64,000 nucleotides of DNA, taken from Tiliqua scincoides (lineage: Eukaryota; Chordata; Lepidosauria; Squamata; Scincidae). The stretch is from contig NC_089830.1 of assembly GCF_035046505.1 (NCBI RefSeq), positions 22,458,379-22,522,378 of the forward strand, read 5' to 3'. The position numbers and the translations under genes were made by a program. The notes below the pieces were generated by a model, which saw only the letters and a program-made list of their open reading frames with translations, was not told where the DNA came from and searched no databases. Of the stretch, positions 1 through 10,500 are shown piece after piece; the first letter of the stretch is position 1; the number at the start of each line of letters is the position of its first letter.

Positions 1-995
1 TGCCCTGCAGAGAGGAACATGCTGTGTGGAAAGGTTGATTGTGAAGCAGCCCTTTTGAATGAGAGCTGGGCCCAAAATGGCTAATCTGGCAAGCCTGACT
101 CCATCGCCCCAACTTCAACTTCGGAGCTGACCAAACTTTGGAGTTTGATCAGCTGCTTATCCCTGGAGCTGCCGAACGAAAGGTCAGCCTGTCAGCTTCT
201 CCATATCAGTTATCAGCACTTTCCTTCAGTCTCCTTGGAGAAACATCTTGATAAAGAGAACCTATTTGCTTATCCCGTTCACTCTTTGAGGTCCAATTAG
301 AGCAGGGCTCCTTAGTGTTGACCTGGAAGCTGGATCCACGTCTAATCGGGTTTTATTTGACTGTTCCCCTGCCCAAATTGAAAACCAGATCCGGGAGAAC
401 GTTCCTTCACAGATTTGCCAAAGAAAAGAAAAGCTTTGTAACAAAAATATGGTTGTAAAAGAGAAAGAGGGAGATTCCACAGCAAGACTTGTCCAGTACT
501 TTGCGGTGCCTGACCTCTCAGCCAAAGGCAGTCCCCCTTTTTGGTGACATGCGGGTGCTACCTCTCCTATTCCTCCTCCTCCTTCCGTCTCCCTGGATGT
601 GAAAAGGAAGAGGGGGAAAGAGCTAGAGGGGAAGTGCAGAGGAGAGCTCAATATGCTCCAGCCCAGCAGTCACCGAACTTGCGACTGCTGTCCTTCGGAA
701 AACCGGTCCCCATTTGGACTGGAGCTTTTCATTCTGTGTCCATGCCATATGTATTCCCAGTAGATCTGGGAACAGGGGTGCTTGGGGCAGTCGCATCTGT
801 CACTCAGCATCCTAGAAGGCTATGCAGCAGGACATCCAGACAGACCCGACTGCCCAGAGCGTCTCTTTGCCCAGATCTACTGGGAATACATGGGGTGCGG
901 AGGCAGAACAGTAAGCTCCACTCGTGAATCGGAGGGCTTTGCCTGAACCCCAGATCCGGCCCCCAGCTGGGGTTTGGAAAACCCTGCCCTAGCCC
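1..995. other. Region upstream of the NLR gene, no gene recognised
   Basis: I see no convincing exon here. Short open frames on both strands have no domain signature. The NLR coding sequence starts at 1558 directly after a splice acceptor, so a 5' UTR exon and the promoter probably lie in or before this stretch, but I cannot place them. The one clear structure is the inverted repeat at 749-891. Confidence 0.5.
749..891. repeat. Perfect 22-bp inverted repeat with a 99-bp loop
   Basis: Bases 749-770 and 870-891 are exact reverse complements (core CAGTAGATCTGGG / CCCAGATCTACTG). The loop holds a second, imperfect pair (GGGCAGTCG... / ...CGACTGCCC), so the whole block could fold into a long hairpin. 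It may be a palindromic MITE, but no terminal signature or target duplication was identified. Confidence 0.7.
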
Positions 996-1345
996 AGTGG
1001 TTCCCAAGCTTTTAGCACAGCTTTAGCTTGCAAACTGTAGGAGCTTAGCACCTTGCAAACTGCATAAGGTGAACTCTTTGAAGGGCATTTTCTGGTAGCT
1101 CCTGCAGTTTGCAAGATAGCTGTCAATTGCTCTGCAAAGAGTTCAGCTCCTGCAGTTTGCAAGGCAGCCAACTGCAGGAGCTCGGCTCTTTGCAGGGCAG
1201 TTAGCAGCTATTTGATTTTTGAATAGTCTCAGGGCTTGAGACAATTAGTTATCTGATCTTGCCATCACCTGTGTTTACACTGGAGGCTCTGCTCCTTGCG
1301 TCACGACCCACCAAAAAACAGGCTGTGACCCACAATTTGGCAAAC
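996..1345. mobile_element. hAT-like MITE fragment (CAGTGGTTCCCAA family)
   Basis: It starts with the terminal motif CAGTGGTTCCCAAGC and contains the family's repeated CTCCTGCAGTTTGCAAG blocks and the 'gacccaccaaaaa' segment also seen at 6567-7127 and 26423-26740. The right terminal repeat is missing, so this is an incomplete copy just upstream of the NLR start. Confidence 0.65.
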
Positions 1346-1557
1346 ACAGCAGTAGCCCACCATGATTCTCTCCACCATCCTTCCACTCCATTCTCCTGGA
1401 GTGGAATGAAGGTGTGGGGGCAGGCAGAGGAAGAACTTGGGTGCTTCCTGGCATTCTGCTGTTTGAGGAGATCCCCTCGTGACTGGCTGATCCAGTTCCA
1501 CAGGGTAATATGACTGGTCTCTTTTGTCCCATCTTGGCAACCTCCCCTGCCTTTCAG

Positions 1558-4500
1558 ATGGCTCCTCCCTTGGACTGTGTTCTGCTAATCCAGAGGCACC
1601 GGGAGCTGCTTCTGCGCTTGATCGAGCCCAGCCCAGCCCCCCTGCTCCGGGCGCTCCATGACTGTGGCCTCCTTGCCCAGCCGGAGTACTTTGCTTTGCT
1701 GGAGACAAAACCCAAGACCAACCAAGTCATTGCACTGCTGGAGAGGGTCAGCCAGAGGCCTGGAGACAGCCAGAAATTCCTGGAGGAGCTGACAAAACTG
1801 CAGGACGTGTATTCCCCAGAGCTGCAGCAGTGGTTGCAAGAGAGCTACCTAGTGGAAGAAGGAAAAGGAGAATGTCCCCCATCCCAGCCAGGTACTGCAG
1901 TGGCAGGACAAGCCTCTGGGGGCATCAGCAACCCTCCGTCAAGCCCTGATTCTTGGGGCCAGACTATGCAGGACATCACATGCATCATGTCTGTTCTTGC
2001 TCCGTTCTTTAAGTCGGCCATTAAGTCAACTTTCCCTTTCCTTCCCAGTTTCTACTTCCAAGCCTTCCACATTGTCTCGCTTGAAGTTCTGGAAAAATTC
2101 CAAGAAATATAAGTTTCCAACGAAATCTGCAGGTGAGCCTTACTCACGGCCGACTCCACTGGAGGGTCCTTCGAAGGGCTGTGAGAAGGTTGGCTCATCC
2201 TCCCTGGGAGCAAATGTCTGAAACAGGTGACTGGGGCAGAAGCTCTCCCAAGTGTGTGTTTGAATGTTGCACATTAGTGCATTTCAAAGGACTTCAGGTA
2301 CCTTCACAGACCTCTTTGACTTCCTTAACAGGCTTGCTCACCTTGGAAAGGCACACAAAGTGAAAAGTCCTAGTGGTCAGGATGTGATCAAAACCCAGGC
2401 ATCTCAAGACTTCCTGATGCCTTAGTTTGGGGTGTCAAACATAAGACCCATGGGCCACACTTGGCCCATGGAAGCTTTTTATCCAGCCCCCGGAATAACT
2501 GGGCCCTTCCAGCACCACAATTAGCTGCTTTCAGCTGCTGAGCTTCTAAAAGACGCACCGGCAGAAGTGGCACCGCTGAAAAGACAGCACGGGAACATCC
2601 CAATTATTACGCAGGCCGCCCTTTCAGCAGTGCTGCTTCTGCCAAGGCGCTGGGAGGGAGAGGTGGAAGGAGGCCTTGGAAGGTAGGAATGGTATGGCAG
2701 AAGAGGAAGACAAAGAGGGGTGAGAAACGGAGAAGCTGCCAAGGTACTGGGACAGCCCAGTTATCACACAGTCTGCCCTTTCAGCAGCGCCACTTTTGCC
2801 CAAGTGTCACTTTGCAGAGCACCTCTCAGCTGCTGAGCTGCAGCACTGCTGAAAGGGCGGCTTGTGTGATAATTGGGCTGTCTCATATTTTGATGATATT
2901 ACCAAGATTTGCATATTTTCTCTGTCATTTGCAGCTAATGAGTTCCTAACTGAAAAAAGTGCTTATTTTTTGCAACCGCTGCCCGTTATGTGACTTGCGA
3001 GTCGACTCAAGTCAGGGGGTCAGAGACTCGCCACTTGACTTGTGGCTTGGCGCAGGGACTCCAGCATGTCCCTGAGTCCTGGGGATTGTAGCTGCTTGGA
3101 ATTGACTCCCTGGTACTGGCGCACTTAGGAAGCGGCTGCCTAGGCCACAGGGCGGTGTCTGTGGGTGCAAAGAAAATGGCTCTGCTCCTGGTACTGCTGG
3201 CCAGGTGTCAGAGATGCAGTGCAGCACCTTGTCGACGTGGCAGCTGTGTTTGCTTGGTGGTCTCAGCAGGGTAGTCTCTCCCGCAAACCTGTCTTCTCCT
3301 GTCTCCACAGAGGAGGAAAAGAGTGAAGCTTTGCATTTCCGAAGACCCCAGAGCCGGCAGCTGAAAGGTAAAAACAAAAACCCAAAGGGAGAGTAATACA
3401 GGGGTGGGAGGGGCAGGTCATCATTTGGTGACCTGATCGCTCACGTACTTAGAACAGAGGGAGTTTTGATGTCCAGTGTCCAGTGATAACCCCTGCCATG
3501 AATTCCCAGTCCTGGGCAAAAAGCATCTGTAACAAGGTGTGATCCAACTGGCAGTTCTCACAGCAGAGAATGAGCATTGGCTGTGCAACATTCAGGGGTG
3601 CACAAGGCTGGCCCAACCATGAGGCCAGGCAGGGCATTGCAGGGTAGGAGAAGGGCACCAACCTCCCTAGATTCAGAAAAGAAGAGGGAAACAGCAGAAG
3701 AGGAAGTGTGAGAAAGAGTGGTGGGCCAGAAAGCCTCTGTTCTAACACACCTCCTCTTCTGCTCCATTCCTTCTTTCTTTTCCAATCCAGGGAATGGGAG
3801 GAGAAAGAGGTGCTGCTGAGGCAGCTGCCAGGTAAGGGGGCTGGCATTGGGTCCAGTGCCTCAGGCACTGGGAGGTCTTGGGCTGACCCTGTGTGAGTAC
3901 CCTCTACACTTCCTGTGTGAGTTCTTGTCTCCTCTCCCCCACAGCTGCCCTGCAGAGCTACCGCCGCTCGCTGCTCACCCGCACAGAGAGACTCTGCACC
4001 AACGTGGACGACACGGAATCATGCGGGCACATTGAGATCCGCTACACGGACCTGCTGCTGTCTGACAGTCCCCGCTCTGCCCCCACCAGCCACGATTACC
4101 TGCAGGTGGCCTCCCGCCGGACCCGCCTCTATTCCTTCCATGCCCCTCGCCGCCTGGCCCTACGCCAGCTCTTCTCCTCGATGCCCGGAGAAAGCTCTTG
4201 CCCTGGCCGGGTGATGCTGAGTGGTGCTGCAGGCATCGGAAAGAGCATTCAGGTTCAGAAGATCCTCCATGACTGGGCACTGGGTGCAGCCTTCCAAGGC
4301 TTCCTTTGCTTGTTGGACTTTTCCTTCCGGGAACTCAGCCTCATCAAAGAGCCCCTGAGCCTCAAAGATCTGATCCAGAACAAGCATCCTCACCTGAGTG
4401 GGGTGCTCTCCGAGCTTCTGGATTGGCCTGGAGAGCTCTTGGTGATCTTGGATGGTCTAGATGAGTTCCGGCACCCTCTGGAGAACAAGAACGGCTGCCT

Positions 4501-7500
4501 CAAGATAGACCAACCAGCTCCTGTCCAAGATCTGGTGTGTGGGTTCCTCCACGGGACGTTGCTGCCTGAGTCCACCATCCTGGTCACATCCAGACCTTCT
4601 GCCTCCCTTCCAGAAGACCTCTTTGACCGCCATGTTATCATCCTTGGTTTCCAAGAAGAGCAAGTGAAAGAATACTTCTTTCGGTTCTTCCGGGACCCTG
4701 AGCGAGCCACGGCTGTGCTTGGTTACATCTCTGCCCACGAGGGCTTAGTCAGCCTGAGTTTCATCCCCCTGTACTGCTTCATCCTTTGCACAGCTCTAGC
4801 GGACTTTTTCCCGTGTGCTGGGCTGCGGGAGGCCTCTCCCCCCAGCACCATCACGGAGGTGTACCGCCAATACTTATGCACAATCCTTCGGCCGTACCAG
4901 CCGCCGCTGCAGCAAGCAGGGGGATCCAGCCGAGCTCTAGGCAAGGCCCGGGACTTGGTCATGCAACTCGGGAGGCTCGCCTATGCCGCCCTGTTGAGAG
5001 GAAAGATCCTATTCTATGCAGATGAACTTCGGGGGTTTGGTTTTGACCCACAGAACCTGCCTGGCACCTTCTTGAACCGGATCTTCAGCAAGGAAAAAGA
5101 CGAGGTCTATTACTTCTTCCATTTGACCATACAAGAGTTCTTGGCTGCATTGTACTCAGTGGCTATTTTGGACAACAGTGCCGGGGAGCTAGCCTCTTGC
5201 CTGGATCTCTGGTGGGACGGGAAAGCTCAAGAAGAGGACGGGGTTGGGGAGAGACTTCCACCTCCATCGGAGGGATCTGAAGATGGGCTTCTGAACACCA
5301 CCAGAGAGTTCCTGAGTGGATGTCACCAGTGGGACAACCTACAAATGTTCTCCAGGTTCTTTATGGGCCTCCTGACTTCCAGGAGGGAGGGCAGGCTGGT
5401 GGGGTTGGCTGGGGACCTGTCCGGAGAAACCTTTGTGCCTTTGTCCGAGTGGCTAGGGAAGAAGATTCAGTATGAATCTGACCGGAGGCTGCTGTCCTTG
5501 CTGCACTGCCTGGCCGAGCTGCGCCAGGATGAGGTGACCCAGAAGGTGGCTTCCAAGCTGGACGAAGTGGACCTTTTCAAGGTGACTCTGAACCCTGCGG
5601 ACTGCGCGGCCGTGGCTTATGTGCTGGGCTGCTCGGAGCCCAAGATGGTCCGAAACCTCAACTTGAGCTACAGCAACATGGGAATTGGCGGGCTGAGGCG
5701 CCTGCAAGGTCTCCTCCATCGGTGTGCCACTCTGCAGTGAGTATTCCTTGGCGGTTTCCTTCCTTTGGAGGTCATCAAGTAGGAAAGGGGCTGTAGGGTG
5801 CCCGTGGAACGGAGGGCAGATTGGGGCTGTGTTTGTTTTTCAGCTAGCGAACCATTCTTTTTTCTCCTTCCAGCATGCTCGGGTTGCATTCATTTCTCAC
5901 ATTCTAGCACGCTCACCACACTTACAGTTTGAATTGCAAACTCAAAGCTATTAAAGATGTTCGCCTCCGTGCATTTGATTGCTAGTGGCAGAAACATGGC
6001 AGCCTCCATGCATTATGGCAGGGGTGTCCAAACCCCGGCCCGGGGGCCACTTGTGGCCCTCAGGGACTCCCAATCCGGCCCGCAGGGAGCCCTCAGTCTC
6101 CAATGAGACTCTGGCCCTCCAGAGACTTGCTGGAGCCCATGCTAGCCTGTTGCAACTGCTCTCAGCATGAGGGCAGCTGTTCAACCTCTCGTGTGAGCTG
6201 TGGGATGAGGGCTCCCTCCACTGCTTGCTGTTTCATGTCTGTGATGCAGCAGTGGCAGTGAAGGAAAGGCTGGCCTTGCTTTGTGCAAGGCCTTTTATAG
6301 GCCTTGAGCTCTTGCAAGACCTTCATTCATTCATATAAGTTCCATCTCTAATATATTCACTTTTGTAAATTTATTCAAATTTGAAATGTAAATTAATACT
6401 TTTTTCCCCGGCCCCCAACACAGTGTCAGAGAGATGATGCGACCCACTTGCCAAAAAGTTTGGACACCCCTGCATTATGGTAACAACACGGCAGCCTTCA
6501 TGCATTTGATTTCAATGACTCCTCTATGACTGGATGCCATTTTGTCAGTTTTGAAAAGCGCTAGGGCAGTGGTTCCCAAACATTTTAGCACCAAGACCCA
6601 CTTTTTAAAATGACGCTCTATAGGGGCCCACTTAGGTTTACCAGACTTTAAAAAAAAGATTTAGAAAGAATTAATATTTTATTTATTTACTTACAAGTAA
6701 TAATAACCAGAAAAAGACTCTCAAACATTTATTTCTCTATATTTATCCATGCTTGCAAATTGCAAGCTCAGCTCCTGGCAAGGCAGTTAGCAGCTACCTT
6801 GCAAAAGATTTAGAAAAAATTAATATTTTATTTATTTACTTACAAGTAATAATAACCAGAAAAAGACTCTCAAACATTTATTTCTCTATATTTATCCATG
6901 CTTGCAAATTGCAAGCTCAGCTCCTGGCAAGGCAGTTAGCAGCTACCTTGCAAACTGAAGGAGCTGAGCTCTTTGCAGGGAAACTAGCAGCGACAGTACC
7001 TGATTTTTGAACAACCTCAGGGCTTGAGACAATTAAGTATCTGATCTTGCTATCACCCTTTGGCGACCCGCCAAAAATCAGGTTGTGACCCATCAGTGGG
7101 TCCCAACCCACGGTTTAGGAACCACTAGCATGCTAGAGGCACACTAGAAATGTCACTTCCTTCTATTTGCTATTAGAAAAACGAACATAGCCTAACTATT
7201 GTGGCTTCCCCCATGAATCCTTGGAATTGTAGTTTGGTGAGGGGGGCAGAGAATTCTCCATGGGCGAGCAAGTTCTAGCTTCTTTCCAGCAACTGTTACC
7301 CTGCACATGCCTGATCTCATCTGATCTTGGAAGCTAAGCAGGGTCAGGCCTGGTTAGTACTTGGATGGGAGACCGCTTGGAATACTGGGTGCTGTAGGCT
7401 TATAACAGTCTTTCGAGACTGAAGGTTGCCAACCATTCCCAGTGGCTCTCCATGACTTTCAACCAGTGAAACAATGAAATGCAGCAGACTAATCAGTCTC

Positions 7501-10500
7501 ATGAATCAATATGATGCTTTCCTGGTCCAAAGCAACAGGCTCTGGCCAATTCTTGGAAATGGCCATTCCTTTCACACCTGGGCTCTCCAGCACCTAAAAG
7601 TGGGATTAACAGAACCAGCCACCTTCAACTGAGATGGACCTGGACTTCCAACAAGTGCAGTATTAACTGCAGGAACTCTCCAGGGGTTGCAGGCAGGGGT
7701 ACTGCTCAACCTGTGGAACCTGTGTTGTGTGGAACCTCGGACTTCCTATGTGCGCCAGCTTGTTACGGCCCCTCTCCAGGAGGTTTGGTGTGGCAGGCTC
7801 CATAGAACCAATGGAGGGGCATCGTGCAGATCGAGCGATAGGAGGGGTGAAGAAGGTAGGCTTGAGGGCCAGATCAGGCCCAAGAAAGCCTTCAGTCCAG
7901 CCCTCACACTGCTCCCTGGCCATGGCTAACATTTGAACCTTTCCTCTGCACACACCCATGTACCATGGCTGGCACTGCCTAGCCCAAAGCAGTGCCAGCA
8001 TTTGTGTGTGCATGGAAAAAGGGCACAGGGGCACGCTAACTGGTCAACCATGCTGGGTCATAAAAGTATAACAGCCCTGCTGGATCAGACCAAAGGCCCA
8101 TCTAGCCCAGCTTCCTGTATCTCACAGTGGCCCACCAGATGCCACATGACAGCAAGAGACCTGTACCCTGTTACTACTCCCTTGCACCTGGCATTCTGGC
8201 ATAGCCTACTTCAAAAACCAGGAGGACACATACACCCATCGTGGCTTGTAACCTGCGATGGACTTTTCCTCCATGAATCTGTCCAATCCCCTTTTAAAGG
8301 CATCTAGGCCAGATGCCATCATCACATCCTGCGTCAAGGAGTTCCGCAGTTCAGTGACATGCCTGGGTAAAGAAATATTCCTTTTGTCTTTTCTAACTCT
8401 CCCACCACTCAGTTGTAGTGGTTCCGGTGTGTGAAAAGGAAAGGAGGGTCACGCACCTCTACAAGAACTTGCTGTCAATGAGATGGGGTGAGAGCAAGCA
8501 GTGAAAACATCAAATGATCCTGAATCTTCAAAACTGTATTGTCTTGCAGAGCTAGGATATGAGGATGGTGATGACGACAAACTTACATTAGGACTCTCTG
8601 TAACATTTCTGTACTTTAGCATCTGTAAGAGGGATCTGAAGGACTTAGGAGTGGACCTCAACAGGTGGGAAACCCTGGCCTCTGTGCGGCCTGCTTGGAG
8701 GCAGGCTGTGCAGGATGGCCTTTCCCAGTTTGAAGAGACACTTGGCCGACAGTCTGAGGCAAAGAGGCAAAGAAGGAAGGCCCATAGACAGGGAGATAGA
8801 CCAGGGTCAGACTGCACTTGCTCCCGGTGTGGAAGGGATTGTCACTCCCAAATCGGCCTTTTCAGCCACACTAGACGCTGTTCCAGAACCAACATTCAGA
8901 GCGCGATACCATAGTCTTTCGAGACTGAAGGTTGCCAACAAAAACAAATTATGGGGTTGGCAAATTTGGGGCCCCTTTACAGCTATCTTGGAAGGGAGTC
9001 AGAAGACAAACATCCCATGGGAGTTGCCTGTCGACTTTTCTGAATGTGCCCCCTGTTTTCCAGGTTGCGATATAATTCTCTAGGTTGCGAGGCGGCAGTC
9101 ATAGAAGCCGAAGTCCTGAAGTCCCCACAGTGCCGGGTCAAACGACTCCTGTGAGTGATCTCAGACTGTCTCTGTCCTAGTTCTCCAGTGATCCTCTCAT
9201 TTGTTTTCTTATTTACAGAATGCATGTGTGTATGTACTCTGAGCAGTGGCATTGCTAGGGGGTACGGGGGGGCGGCGAGCTGGACCTGATGACATGCATG
9301 GGAGAGTGACACCACTACTGGCCAATATTTTTAAAATCTTAGTATTTTTGAATAATGCTGCCATGTTATATATCATTTGATGTGTAATTTGGTGCAGAAT
9401 GCAATGAAACAAACCATGTTGAAATATCTTTATTCTATCAAAAGTTATAACTAAAAATCCAGTTATAACAGGGGCACTGCAATGGTATGTCACCATGCCC
9501 ACTGCCCAGGGCATTGCCTGTCCACTGTATGGGAGGAAGTTCATAATGCGGGTGACGGCTGGCACCCTCCCTCCCGCACTGGGTGATACAAACTCTGATC
9601 AGTTTTTATCCTGCCGTTCAGCCCGTGAGGTGACTAACAACACACTCCTAAGCATTATTTATATATCAAATCAGAAAATCAACACGTTGCTATAAGGAGC
9701 TGTTTTTGTTTTATAACAAAATTATAAAATACCAGCACAATGCAGCTGGAGATGGAAATTGGATTGGGGATTAATTCCAGTGAAAAGCCTCTAACAAATT
9801 CTGAAGCAGGTGCCAAAATGACAGTGAGGTGACCAGGCAGGCTTCCAGTGGCAAGGGGTTCCGCAGGTCAGGGGCTGCAGCTGAACAGGTCCCTTCTCTT
9901 ATCACCTCTGGCGTCACCTTTGAAGATGCAGAAATATGGAGCCAGTAGTGTAGCTAGAGAGGTGCAATGCTCAGCTGAATGTTCCTCCGAGGGCGAGTGG
10001 GAGGGTCCTCTTGCACTCATGTTCAGGAGCCTGCACTACTCACCCTTTTGCATGGCTCTAGCTACAGGGTGGAGCACAGCCCAGGATGAAAAACTCAAGG
10101 GTTGTCTGTCTTCCAGCACTTTCCATAAGTGATGTTATGCTTATGGATAACAAGTGGAGGTTGCTTTCCAGCTTTGGACTTTGAATGACAAAAGCCCTCT
10201 AAATCAGGGGTGTCAGACATAAGGCCCACTGGCCAATGTATCTGCCCCTCCCCATTATAATTGGGCTCTCCCAGCGTAATAATTGGGCTCTCCTATACCT
10301 TGAAAATATGAAAAAGATTTGCACATTTTCTCTTCAGTCATTTGCAGCTAATGAGTTTCTAAGTGAGAATTAAGTGCTTATTTCTGGCCATCGTTTGCTT
10401 AATGACATCGCTTCCTGATTAATGATGTCATTAATCTGGCCCTCAGTGAGCACCATGAATCCTAACTTTGGCCCTCTGTATGAAATGAGTTTGACATCCC

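Noticed and set aside
3791-3833. Exon-like block in the NLR gene (acceptor ccaatccag, donor CCAG|GTAAGG)
   Set aside because: Joined after the exon ending at 3367 (phase 1) it meets a stop, while joining 3367 directly to 3945 keeps the frame. The block also lies inside a dispersed purine-rich repeat.
7302-7420. Functional 5S rRNA gene
   Set aside because: Base changes through the 5S part, an altered 5' end, a SINE tail instead of a T-run terminator, and several similar copies nearby.
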